Shown here in pieces: positions 7,635-16,013 of a stretch of DNA of 60,866 nucleotides. The position numbers and the translations under genes were made by a program. The stretch comes from CAYUXF01 sp964448755 (GTDB lineage: Bacteria > Margulisbacteria > Termititenacia > Termititenacales > CAYUXF01). Numbering within the stretch: position 1 is the stretch's first letter; each line of letters opens with the position of its first letter. The stretch is taken from the NCBI GenBank assembly GCA_964448755.1, contig CAYUXF010000001.1:1-60866 (forward strand), read 5' to 3'. The notes under the pieces were generated by a model. The model saw only the letters and a program-made list of their open reading frames with translations, had not been told where the DNA came from and did no database searches.

Positions 7635-8231
7635 ATGTCAGACCTAGCCGGCAAAAAGATCTTAATAACTTACGGCGGTACTGCCGAAGCAATTGATCCG
7701 GTCAGGGTCATTACCAATCGCTCTTCCGGTAAAATGGGTCTGGCGCTTAAAGCTGCCGCAGAAAAAGCAGGGGCAAAAGTAATTGCCGTAAAAGCAGAAA
7801 CAGTAGAACAGTTAAAAAAAGAGATCGCAGCTAATTTCAACAGCATTGATATATTGATTATGGCGGCAGCGGTCAGCGATTATAAGCCGGTCAAAACCTC
7901 AGCACAAAAGATAAAATCCGACCAGCAAAAACTAATTATCGAACTAGAAAAAACAGAAGATCTGCTTGCCTATTTTGGTGCCCAAAAAACCAGCCAATAT
8001 CTCGCTGGCTTTGCGTTAGAATCGGAAAATTTACTTGCCAACGCTCTGGCAAAATTAAAGAAGAAGAATCTTGATCTGATCATTGCCAACGACATTTCGG
8101 CTTTAGGCGCTGAAAGATCATCAATAAAAATAATTGATAAAAAAGAGGCGCTGACAGAGTATAATAATTTGAACAAAGATATTTTAGCGGAGAAAATAAT
8201 TGCCAAAATTTGCCGAGATCTTAGTTCATAA
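7635..8231 (+). CDS. coaB: phosphopantothenate-cysteine ligase (CoaB half of split CoaBC)
   Basis: This 198-residue ligase couples cysteine to 4'-phosphopantothenate using CTP in most bacteria. ITYGGTAEAIDPVRVITNRS, followed by the SSGKMG turn, is the nucleotide-binding signature. MAAAVSDYKP and the KIK motif (AQKIKSDQQK) are conserved active-site segments. It begins at ATG 7635, one codon after the coaC TAA and in the same frame, with no distinct Shine-Dalgarno. Translation therefore probably depends on re-initiation by ribosomes finishing coaC. All key motifs are intact, so both halves look functional. Confidence 0.92.
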   Translation: MSDLAGKKILITYGGTAEAIDPVRVITNRSSGKMGLALKAAAEKAGAKVIAVKAETVEQLKKEIAANFNSIDILIMAAAVSDYKPVKTSAQKIKSDQQKLIIELEKTEDLLAYFGAQKTSQYLAGFALESENLLANALAKLKKKNLDLIIANDISALGAERSSIKIIDKKEALTEYNNLNKDILAEKIIAKICRDLSS

Positions 8232-8502
8232 ACAAAAAACTTATACTTATGAAGTACCTTCTGAACTTGCTTCAGTAATAACAGTCGGCCAGGAAGTCAT
8301 TGTTCACTTAAGAGGAAAATCGACCAGCGGCTATGTCATCAGGCTAGTCGAAAAACCTTCATTTAAAACACTTTTAATTAAAGAGCTCGTATCGCCCACC
8401 GCTTACTTTGATGAAAAATTAGTAGCGCTGGCAGAATATATTGCCGAAAAATATAAATGTCTTTTTGCCACAGCCATGAAACCGATCTTGCCGAAAGAAT
8501 AA
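8200..8502 (+). CDS. PriA N-terminal 3'-DNA-end-binding domain only (truncated PriA)
   Basis: The 100 residues match the N-terminal 3'BD domain of the replication-restart helicase PriA: FAEILVHKQKTYTYEVPSEL, GQEVIVHLRGKSTSGYVIRL and LAEYIAEKYKCLFATAMKPI. PriA normally continues for another 600 residues with winged-helix, helicase and zinc-binding domains. Here TAA follows exactly at the domain boundary (after PILPKE), and the next 120 bp and the neighbouring gene hold no helicase. The place after coaBC is the usual priA position, so this is the native locus reduced to one domain. The start is TTG 8200, overlapping coaB by 32 bp. It may be a relic or a functional stand-alone DNA-binding protein. 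Confidence 0.75.
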   Translation: MPKFAEILVHKQKTYTYEVPSELASVITVGQEVIVHLRGKSTSGYVIRLVEKPSFKTLLIKELVSPTAYFDEKLVALAEYIAEKYKCLFATAMKPILPKE

Positions 8503-8504
8503 AT

Positions 8505-8531
8505 AAATTTTTTAATAATATTAAAAAATTT
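8505..8531 (+). repeat. perfect A/T-only inverted repeat after the priA stub
   Basis: Twelve-base arms (8505-8516 and 8520-8531) made only of A and T are separated by three bases, directly after the stop codon. The stem is weak and has no clean U-tract. It could help end the gmk-to-priA transcript or be a deletion scar. Function uncertain. Confidence 0.35.
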
Positions 8532-8588
8532 GACGCCAAAAGAACCTTAAAGGTAAAATAATATTGTTCTTAATTTGTTATGTGGAGG

Positions 8589-8618
8589 TTATGCTTAAAC
8601 TATTTTTCCCGTTATACT
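8589..8618 (+). promoter_or_regulatory. promoter candidate of the PEP carboxykinase gene
   Basis: A good -10 TATACT (8613-8618) has a weak -35 TTATGC (8589-8594) with 18 bp spacing. The expected start near 8625 gives a short leader that carries a GGAGGG ribosome-binding site (8628-8633). Confidence 0.45.
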
Positions 8619-8640
8619 AAATAATTTGGAGGGCAGCGTT

Positions 8641-10620
8641 ATGTTATTGGCAAAAAAATTACTTAAAGGACAGGAACAGATAGAAAAGATCAGAACATAC
8701 CAAACAGCACTAAGTTACTTGGCCACTAAAGTTGATCGAGCCAATGCCAAAAAATTAAGTAAAATTAAAAATCAAGATGTCGTTATCAAAATTGCCGAAA
8801 TAGCATTGTTAACCAGACCAAAAAATATTTTTTTCAATACCGGCAGCGCCGAAGACCTCAATTACATTAAAAAATTATCATTAAAACTAGGCGAAGAAAA
8901 AAAGCTGGCCCGCGCAGGACACACTATCCACTTTGACTTGCCGGAAGATCAGGGCAGAATTGCCGGCGGCACTTATGTGCTGGCAGAAGAAGATGAAGGG
9001 GTAAGCTCTAAAGCTAAAAGACTGCCGCGACTTGAAGGAACAGCTCAGATCAATCGTGAACTTGATGGCATTATGAAAAATAAAACCATGATCGTCGGTC
9101 TTTATTTAAGAGGGCCTAAAGGAAGCCCGGTCTCTAATCCGGTTTTAAACATTACTGACTCCGCTTATGTTTACCATACGCTCAATATTCTCTACCGCAT
9201 AGATGAAGAGATCTTCAGTAATTTTGATCAATATATTAAAAATTTTAACGGCCTTTTTTATACCAATATCCACAGCAAAGGCATCGGCACCTCTGAAGCT
9301 TTTAAAACTAAAGCTGGCGTTTATCGGGACCCGGTGGCACTAACTACATATAGCGTAGAAAATACTTATGTAGGCAATTCGGGCCAGATCAAGAAAGGAA
9401 ACCATAATTTAACAATTTATTATTTTGTTAACAAACATTTTGGCGAAAAATTATCTGAGCATATGTTCATTACCGGCATCAAAGGCACAAATAATAGGAT
9501 TACCTACATAGCTGGTGCCGCACCGAGCGGTTGTGGCAAAACCACTACAGCCATGACCGGTGAACATTTTATTGGCGATGATCTGGCACAAATGTGGATC
9601 AAAAATGGCGAGATCAAAACGATCAATCCGGAACGAGGCATTTTTGCCATAGTAAAAGATGTCAATCCAACAGACGACCCGCCGGTCAACAATGTCCTGC
9701 GTAAAACGGGCAAAGAAGTTATTTATTCTAATACACTGGCAGACAAGAATGGTCTACCGCGCTGGCTTGGTGACGGGTTAGAAATGCCACAAAAAGGAAT
9801 TAACCATAATGGTGCTTGGCAGTCAGAAAACAATACCGACTTTGCTGCAGAGAATGCCCGGGCAACATTCAGTGCTACAGAATTACCTAACTATACACAG
9901 GAAGCAGAAAACGCTAACGGCGTTAAAGTAGACATTGTCACTTATGCCGGTCGCGACCCAGACACCATGCCGCCGATCCGCGTGGCTCGCAATGTCAATG
10001 AAGGCGTTGTTATTGGCGCAACTATTGTCTCTCAAAAAACCGCGCAAGTTGTTGGCGGCGATCAAACCGGCGCTAAGTGGGATCCTTTTGCCAATACTGA
10101 CTTTGTATCGTGCGAACTAAGCGCCTACCTTGATCATGTTCTGGCTTTTTTTAACAACAATAAAATAGAAGATAGACCGTTGATGGTCGGCTTAAACTAT
10201 TTTTTAACCGAAAACTCCCGCGGCAATAATTTAGATAAAGATAGGCTTCTCGGCGAAAAAAGAGATGTCCATGTCTGGCTCAGCTGGGCGGAAAGAAGAA
10301 AACATGGCGAAGTTAGCATTATAGAAAGTCCAATCGGTTTTTTGCCCGTCTATGAAGATTTAAGAAAACTATTTAAAGAAATTCTGAATAAAGATTATTC
10401 TTACGACCTCTATGAAAAACAGTTTTCTCTTTATGTAGACAATATTATTGCCCGGATCGATCTAAACATTGACAACTATACTAAGGAGAATTTAAACAGC
10501 AAAACACAGGTTCCGTATCAGCTTTTTGATGTTCTCAATAAACAGAAAGAAGAGCTTCTGGCACTTAAAAAAGAGTATGGCAATATCATTAGACCGGCAG
10601 ATTTAAGAATTAAACCATAA
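8641..10620 (+). CDS. pckG: phosphoenolpyruvate carboxykinase (GTP)
   Basis: This 659-residue enzyme of the GTP-dependent PEPCK family interconverts oxaloacetate and PEP with GTP/GDP and CO2. The nucleotide-binding P-loop AAPSGCGKTTTAM lies near residues 292-304, in the family-specific form rather than the ATP-PEPCK form. ERGIFAIVKDVNP and FANTDFVSCELSAYLDHVLAF are further conserved stretches. I start at ATG 8641 because GGAGGG lies 7 bp upstream; the in-frame TTG at 8626 would place that site inside the gene. Its neighbour is a PEP-synthase-like protein, suggesting a PEP/pyruvate/oxaloacetate node. Confidence 0.92.
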   Translation: MLLAKKLLKGQEQIEKIRTYQTALSYLATKVDRANAKKLSKIKNQDVVIKIAEIALLTRPKNIFFNTGSAEDLNYIKKLSLKLGEEKKLARAGHTIHFDLPEDQGRIAGGTYVLAEEDEGVSSKAKRLPRLEGTAQINRELDGIMKNKTMIVGLYLRGPKGSPVSNPVLNITDSAYVYHTLNILYRIDEEIFSNFDQYIKNFNGLFYTNIHSKGIGTSEAFKTKAGVYRDPVALTTYSVENTYVGNSGQIKKGNHNLTIYYFVNKHFGEKLSEHMFITGIKGTNNRITYIAGAAPSGCGKTTTAMTGEHFIGDDLAQMWIKNGEIKTINPERGIFAIVKDVNPTDDPPVNNVLRKTGKEVIYSNTLADKNGLPRWLGDGLEMPQKGINHNGAWQSENNTDFAAENARATFSATELPNYTQEAENANGVKVDIVTYAGRDPDTMPPIRVARNVNEGVVIGATIVSQKTAQVVGGDQTGAKWDPFANTDFVSCELSAYLDHVLAFFNNNKIEDRPLMVGLNYFLTENSRGNNLDKDRLLGEKRDVHVWLSWAERRKHGEVSIIESPIGFLPVYEDLRKLFKEILNKDYSYDLYEKQFSLYVDNIIARIDLNIDNYTKENLNSKTQVPYQLFDVLNKQKEELLALKKEYGNIIRPADLRIKP

Positions 10621-10639
10621 ACAGAATTCCTGTTATAAT
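10610..10639 (+). promoter_or_regulatory. promoter candidate of the KaiC/PEP-synthase-like gene
   Basis: A perfect TATAAT (10634-10639) lies 10 bp before the ATG. A weak -35 TTAAAC (10610-10615) is 18 bp upstream inside the end of the PEPCK gene. The mRNA would start within a few bases of the ATG. Confidence 0.45.
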
Positions 10640-10649
10640 AACGCCTGTC

Positions 10650-13235
10650 ATGCCCTCTTTTGACAAGATCACTTCCGGACTAACCGGCCTAGACGTTTTA
10701 CTGCAAAGTATTCGTTTAGGTGATAATGTCGTCTGGCAAGTTGATAAACTCAGTGACTACCTCCATTTTGTAAAACCCTTCGTCAAAGAATCTTTAAAAA
10801 AGAATAGCCGCATCATATATATTCGTTTTGCTAAACACAAACAACTCTTAGAAAAACAAAAGGGTTTAAAGATTTACGATCTAAGCAGTCATAAAACATT
10901 TGAATCATTTACTACTACCTTACACAAAATCATCAGCAAGGAAGGTAAAGAAGTTTTTTATGTTTTTGACTGTCTCTCTGATCTTCACCATATCTGGGCT
11001 ACCGACCTAATGATCGGCAACTTCTTTATGGTCACTTGTCCATACTTATATGAACTAGACACTGTTGCCTATTTTGCAATTTACCGCAAAAAACACGCTG
11101 CCAAAACGATCGCCAGAATACGCGAAACAACACAACTGCTCTTAGATGTATACAGTATTAAAGATTCTCTTTATCTTCACCCGTTAAAAGTCAGCAACAG
11201 ATACTCGCCCAGTATGTTCTTGCCTCATTTGGCCAAAGGAAATAATTTCACACCTATTATCAATAGTGCTGAGTCGGCAAGAGTACTTTCCCATATTTAC
11301 AGGCAAGGACTTGACTCTGCCGGCACCAAAATAGATTTTTGGGATAAACTGTATCTGGAAGCCAAAAAACTTTCATTAAATAAAGGAAAAGAACCTGAAA
11401 AGAAAAAAATGTTTATCCGCTTAAGCGAGTTAATACTAGGCCGTGAGACAAAAATGCTAAAGCTGATCTATCAGCATTTTTCGTTGACCGATCTCGTTGA
11501 AATTATGGAGCGTTTAATCGGCTCCGGCTATGTTGGCGGGAAAACTATCGGCATGTTGTTGGCCAGAAAAATTTTATCTAATGAACTTGGCGATGCCTGG
11601 CATAACATTATGGAAGAACACGATTCTTTCTATATAGGTTCCGATGTTTTTTATACTTATCTTATCCAGAACGGCTGGTGGAAATTATGGTTAAACCATA
11701 AAAAATTCAACCGCTACGATGAAATTGCCAAAACGCTCCAAGAAAAAATGCTAAAAGGGCGCTTCCCTGAAGAAATCAGAGAAAAATTTCAAGAAATTAT
11801 CGAATATTTTGGCCAATCACCAATAATTATCCGCTCCAGCAGTTTGTTAGAAGACAGCTTTGGCAATGCCTTTGCCGGTAAATATGAAAGCGTTTTTATT
11901 GTTAATCAAAATGACCCGGAGGAACGCTTGAAAAATTTTGAAGAGAGCGTCCGCCTTATTTTTGCCAGCACTATGAATGAAAATGCCCTGGCCTATAGAG
12001 AACAAAGAGGGCTTTCTGATAAAGAAGAACAAATGGCACTTTTAGTTCAGCGTGTTTCAGGCAGCCACAAACAAAAATATTTTTTTCCAGACTTGGCGGG
12101 AGTAGGAATTTCTTACAATATTTTTTTATGGAAAAAAGAACTGGACCGTCAGGCCGGTATGCTTCGTCTAGTTCTCGGTTTAGGCACTCGTGCCGTCGAC
12201 CGGGTAGAAAACGACTATCCTAGAATAGTTGCACTCGACCAGCCGCTCTTAAAAGCCCATGCCAGCAAAGAAGATACTCGCAAATATTCCCAGCATCAGG
12301 TAGATGTTTTACATAAGAAAAAAAACATCCTGACAGAGATCGGTCTTGATCAATTATTGGCAGAAAAAATAGAACTGCCGCTTGAACAGATAGCAGAAAA
12401 AGATCAAGAAGCCATAACATTCGCTAATAATAACGGCCAGACAAATAAGGATTACTGGTTACTTACTTTTGATAACTTTCTGGCAAATACAACTTTTGCG
12501 CAAATCATGCAGGAAATCCTTAAAACGCTGAAAAAAAACTATCAGTGCCCGGTAGATATAGAATTTACTGCCAATTTTATTGATAGTAGCACTTTTAAAA
12601 TAAATCTCTTACAGTGCCGGCCTTTTCAAACTAACACCCTGGGCAAAAAAATAATTCTGCCAGAAAATATCACTGATCAAAAATTATTTTTTAGATCGCT
12701 CGGTTTCTTTTTAGGCGGCAATATTGAACAAAAAATCACACAGGTAATTTTCATTGAATCATCCGCCTATAGCGAGTTAACACAATCGGACAAATATCAA
12801 GTGGCTCGCATAATTGGCACCCTAAACAAAATGCCTGATACAAAAACAACAAAAACAATGCTTATCGGCCCCGGGCGCTGGGGTTCATCCACACCCTCTC
12901 TAGGGGTGCCCGTAAATTTTGCCGAAATAAATAATTTCAAGACCATTATTGAAACAACCTACCCCATTGGGCAGCTAATGCCGGAGCTATCCATGGGTTC
13001 GCATTTCTTCCAGGATCTAATTGAAACAAATATTTATTATGCTGCTTTATATCTAGAAAAAGAGACCGTCTTTTTTAATAGAGACTGGCTCGATCAACAA
13101 ACCAATAAATTAGCAGAACTATTGCCAGAATATGCCAAATATAGCCAAACCATTAAAGTAATAGATATTAACTTAACACTGCTCTCGGATATCTTAACGC
13201 AAAAGATCATTTGTTTATTTGCAAATAATAATTAA
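10650..13235 (+). CDS. KaiC-like domain fused to PEP-synthase/PPDK ATP-grasp domain
   Basis: The 861-residue protein has two parts. Residues 1-190 look like a KaiC/RecA-type domain (ITSGLTGLDVLLQSIRLGDN, then IIYIRFAKH and VFYVFDCLSDL), but the Walker A Gly-Lys-Thr is replaced by QVDKLSDY, so it is probably not an ATPase. From about 390, IIIRSSSLLEDSFGNAFAGK is the ATP-grasp signature of PEP synthase/pyruvate phosphate dikinase, ending in LLQCRPFQ near 650. The phospho-His swivel domain and the PEP/pyruvate barrel are absent. A conserved C-terminal region (GPGRWGSSTPSLGVPVNF) of unknown role follows. It may phosphorylate or regulate another protein; the function is unknown. Confidence 0.85.
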   Translation: MPSFDKITSGLTGLDVLLQSIRLGDNVVWQVDKLSDYLHFVKPFVKESLKKNSRIIYIRFAKHKQLLEKQKGLKIYDLSSHKTFESFTTTLHKIISKEGKEVFYVFDCLSDLHHIWATDLMIGNFFMVTCPYLYELDTVAYFAIYRKKHAAKTIARIRETTQLLLDVYSIKDSLYLHPLKVSNRYSPSMFLPHLAKGNNFTPIINSAESARVLSHIYRQGLDSAGTKIDFWDKLYLEAKKLSLNKGKEPEKKKMFIRLSELILGRETKMLKLIYQHFSLTDLVEIMERLIGSGYVGGKTIGMLLARKILSNELGDAWHNIMEEHDSFYIGSDVFYTYLIQNGWWKLWLNHKKFNRYDEIAKTLQEKMLKGRFPEEIREKFQEIIEYFGQSPIIIRSSSLLEDSFGNAFAGKYESVFIVNQNDPEERLKNFEESVRLIFASTMNENALAYREQRGLSDKEEQMALLVQRVSGSHKQKYFFPDLAGVGISYNIFLWKKELDRQAGMLRLVLGLGTRAVDRVENDYPRIVALDQPLLKAHASKEDTRKYSQHQVDVLHKKKNILTEIGLDQLLAEKIELPLEQIAEKDQEAITFANNNGQTNKDYWLLTFDNFLANTTFAQIMQEILKTLKKNYQCPVDIEFTANFIDSSTFKINLLQCRPFQTNTLGKKIILPENITDQKLFFRSLGFFLGGNIEQKITQVIFIESSAYSELTQSDKYQVARIIGTLNKMPDTKTTKTMLIGPGRWGSSTPSLGVPVNFAEINNFKTIIETTYPIGQLMPELSMGSHFFQDLIETNIYYAALYLEKETVFFNRDWLDQQTNKLAELLPEYAKYSQTIKVIDINLTLLSDILTQKIICLFANNN

Positions 13236-13274
13236 TTCTATGCTAAAATAAAATTATTATATTACTACTGTTAA

Positions 13275-13303
13275 TTATGAAAGGGGTGATACCTAGTTAT
13301 AAT
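13275..13303 (+). promoter_or_regulatory. promoter candidate of the beta-barrel protein gene
   Basis: TTATGA (13275-13280), 17 bp, TATAAT (13298-13303). The start codon is 50 bp further and has its own AAGGAG site, so this transcript would have a normal leader. The -35 is weak. Confidence 0.35.
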
Positions 13304-13353
13304 TTATAAGTGATTGTCTTTTTAAAAAATCTCAATAAATCAAGGAGCTTTAC

Positions 13354-14094
13354 ATGAAAAAAATTCTTTCGTTAATATTAATTGTCTCTTTATTAATTGG
13401 TCTATCTTTTGCCGATAATAATTCCGCAAAAGCTGTCAGAAAAGGAAAGATCAACACTTATTTTGAGATGGGCAGTCAGACCACTGCCGTAGAAAGAAAG
13501 CTAGAAAAATTCGCTGTTGTCGGGATCAAAGAAATTGGCGCAGTTTATGGCATTAACAATGACTGGGCCGTTGGCGCTTCCTGGCAGTTTTTAGATAATT
13601 TAGCGTATCCTTATGTTAAAGACGATGAAATTAGTTATGCTGGGCCGCTGACAATTATAGTTGAAAAAGCGCTTGGCAAAATGGATCTTGGCTCGCTGGA
13701 AAAAGTAGATTTCAAAGCGGTTTTTGAATATGACCTGCTCCCTTTTAAAACCAATATTTCTAAAAAAATAACCGGCACCGAAGACGCTACCTGGCAGAGC
13801 AAAGGCCTTATGGCTTCTCTTAAAGGAAGTAAAACTTTCAAGAACGGCTTTACTGCCGGTGGATCGCTTTTTGTGGCTAACAGCACACTGGAAGATGATC
13901 CAGATTACGAAACAACAGCAGATAAATCTGCCAACACCTGGGGCTACACTTTAGGCGCCGACTATAATATTACCGATGATCTTAAAGGTTATCTGACACT
14001 CGGACATTCTTTTGACAGCAGCGCTGTTAAAAAAGGCGGACTAGACAAAGATGAAAGCGGCATGTTGTTACTTGGCGTTTCAATGTTATTTTAA
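13354..14094 (+). CDS. outer-membrane beta-barrel protein
   Basis: The 246-residue protein has a signal peptide: MKKILSLILIVSLLIGLSFA with cleavage after Ala. The mature part alternates polar and hydrophobic residues in repeated strands (GFTAGGSLFVANS, WGYTLGADYNITDDLKGYLT) and ends in VSMLF with a C-terminal Phe, the usual recognition signal for BAM-dependent outer-membrane insertion. This supports a diderm envelope. No substrate can be inferred. It is monocistronic, with its own ribosome-binding site and a strong terminator. Confidence 0.82.
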   Translation: MKKILSLILIVSLLIGLSFADNNSAKAVRKGKINTYFEMGSQTTAVERKLEKFAVVGIKEIGAVYGINNDWAVGASWQFLDNLAYPYVKDDEISYAGPLTIIVEKALGKMDLGSLEKVDFKAVFEYDLLPFKTNISKKITGTEDATWQSKGLMASLKGSKTFKNGFTAGGSLFVANSTLEDDPDYETTADKSANTWGYTLGADYNITDDLKGYLTLGHSFDSSAVKKGGLDKDESGMLLLGVSMLF

Positions 14095-14110
14095 TTTTTT
14101 GTCTTATCAA

Positions 14111-14139
14111 AAAAAAGGGCGGCTTTGCCGCCCTTTTTT
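14111..14139 (+). terminator. Rho-independent terminator after the beta-barrel gene
   Basis: A GC-rich 7 bp stem (14117-14123 with 14127-14133), a 3-base loop, A-run before and T-run after. The A/T flanks extend the stem, so it may act in both directions. Confidence 0.9.
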
Positions 14140-14188
14140 ACTTATAACTTTTATGCAATAATATAGCAGTTTCCTTAAGGGGGCTGTT

Positions 14189-14527
14189 ATGTTAAAACAA
14201 AAAAAGATCAGTCTTAAATTAGTAAAACAAGGCTCTTCCCATATAAGAGTTCCAGCAGAAAATTTCGACCAATTAAACAGCTTTAGCAGCCACAAGCTTG
14301 ACAAAATTCTGATAAAGATCGAAGAAGCTTACCCTAACCTGCCAATAATGATCGATATGCGCAAAGCCGATCTTTCTATTGTAGGCAATATTTTGCGGTT
14401 AAAAAAAATTCGGCAGGAAAATTTTAACTATACCTTATTAATGAATGAATCGAGCCCGCACCGTTTTACCCTAGAATCACTCAATGCCTTAACAATGTTC
14501 AATGTAGTGTTCGCTGAAAAAGAATAA
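14189..14527 (+). CDS. small protein, possibly STAS-like, unknown
   Basis: This 112-residue cytoplasmic protein has an AAGGGGG ribosome-binding site. The alternation of strand and helix (LPIMIDMRKADLSIVGNILR, then YTLLMNESSPHRFTLESLNA) resembles the STAS/anti-sigma-antagonist fold, including a hydrophobic strand where the phosphoacceptor loop would be. I see no clear DSxG motif, so the assignment is weak. It sits alone between the beta-barrel gene terminator and tolC. Confidence 0.6.
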   Translation: MLKQKKISLKLVKQGSSHIRVPAENFDQLNSFSSHKLDKILIKIEEAYPNLPIMIDMRKADLSIVGNILRLKKIRQENFNYTLLMNESSPHRFTLESLNALTMFNVVFAEKE

Positions 14528-14708
14528 CAGCCAACACTAAACAAGCTCTATATAAAAACCTTCTATTGACGAGTTAACAATACAAATATTAATTTTAATA
14601 ATTATACTCTGTTAAATATATTATAAAGAAAAAGCCAGGAACTATTTATTAAAAATTATTGTATAGTATTGTATATTATTAAAACAATTAGGATCTCAGG
14701 ATAACTTT

Positions 14709-16013
14709 ATGGAAAAAATAAAAAATTTATATTTTCTTTTAATACTCTTTATAATGCTGTTGCAGTTCTCTTTGGCAAGAGAGATCCTCAGCTGGCCTGA
14801 TGCAGTGCGCTTAACAAACTCCTGTAACTATACACTAAAAACCGCCCGGGAAAAAATTAATGAAGCAGAACTAAAAGAAAAGATCAGCCAAAGCAGCCGT
14901 CTACCTCAAATTGACAGCAGTGCAGGAGCACAGCGTTCCGGCAGCGCAGTCTCAGGAGCAACAGACCCCGGCCTTTTTGACAGTGAAAATATTCGCAATA
15001 GTCAGAGCCTCTCTGTTTCCGGCAAACAGCTGGTTTTTGACGCCGGAAAAACAAAATACAATATAGAGTCCGCTAAAGCCTCTCTTCAAAAAACAGAATT
15101 TGAATATTTGGTAACTGAGTCTAATGTCCGGCTAAATTTAAACAATAGTTTTTATGGCTTATTACATGCCCAGGAACTGCTCTTATTAAGCAAAGAAATT
15201 GCCCAAAGACGCCAGCAACAATATGAACTGGTTAAACTGCGCTATGAAGCGGGCTTAGAACATAAAGGCTCGCTTTTAACAGCGGCAGCAAATTTAGAAA
15301 AAGCCTTGCTCGATATCAAACAGGCGGCCAGAGCCATTGAACTCAATCAAAAAACATTAGCCAACAATATTGGCATCACACTTAATACAGAGATTATTAC
15401 GACAGGTTCTATTGCCATCAAAACAAAAACTGAAATGACACCAAATTTTTACGAGATCTTAGAAACAACACCTTTCTTAAAAGAACTCGCTGTTCAAATA
15501 GAACAAGCGCAAAATAATTTGGCAATAGCCAATGCCGCTTATTTTCCGCAGGTATATGCCAGCGGTTCATTGGGCAAAAATTTCAATCAAACTTACGATA
15601 ATGAGACAGAAACTGACAATTGGTCACTAGGACTAAATTTAAGCTATACTCTTTTTGACGGTGCTAAACGAAACGCAGAAAAAGAAACGGCACTTTCCCA
15701 ATTAAGACAAGCAGAGATCAATAAAAAAAACAGCGTCAATTCTTTACTTTTGACTATGGAAGAAAACTGGCTGAATTTATTGAACAGTCTTGACAATATT
15801 TCTCTACAAGAAAAATATTTAGCAGCAGCCTCCGCTAGATCAACAATAGCAGAAGCTCAATATTCCAGCGGTTTAATTACTTTTGATAATTGGACAATTA
15901 TTGAAGATGCGCTAGTCAGTGCGCAAAAAAACTATCTAAGCGCCCAGCGCAACGCCCTACAGGCAGAAGCCAATTGGATACAAGCAAAAGGAGGAACTCT
16001 CAATGAAATCTAA
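14709..16013 (+). CDS. tolC: TolC-family outer-membrane efflux protein
   Basis: The 434-residue TolC-type channel has a signal peptide (hydrophobic residues 7-19). Two related halves each contain long alpha-helices: LTNSCNYTLKTAREKINEAE opens the first, and FLKELAVQIEQAQNNLAIAN the second. The strand segments following AAYFPQVYASGSLG are typical of the family. The trimer would bridge the outer membrane and periplasm and dock with the MacA-like adaptor encoded next. The end overlaps macA by 11 bp, and an AGGAGG site for macA lies inside it, so the three genes form one operon. The exported substrate is unknown. Confidence 0.9.
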   Translation: MEKIKNLYFLLILFIMLLQFSLAREILSWPDAVRLTNSCNYTLKTAREKINEAELKEKISQSSRLPQIDSSAGAQRSGSAVSGATDPGLFDSENIRNSQSLSVSGKQLVFDAGKTKYNIESAKASLQKTEFEYLVTESNVRLNLNNSFYGLLHAQELLLLSKEIAQRRQQQYELVKLRYEAGLEHKGSLLTAAANLEKALLDIKQAARAIELNQKTLANNIGITLNTEIITTGSIAIKTKTEMTPNFYEILETTPFLKELAVQIEQAQNNLAIANAAYFPQVYASGSLGKNFNQTYDNETETDNWSLGLNLSYTLFDGAKRNAEKETALSQLRQAEINKKNSVNSLLLTMEENWLNLLNSLDNISLQEKYLAAASARSTIAEAQYSSGLITFDNWTIIEDALVSAQKNYLSAQRNALQAEANWIQAKGGTLNEI

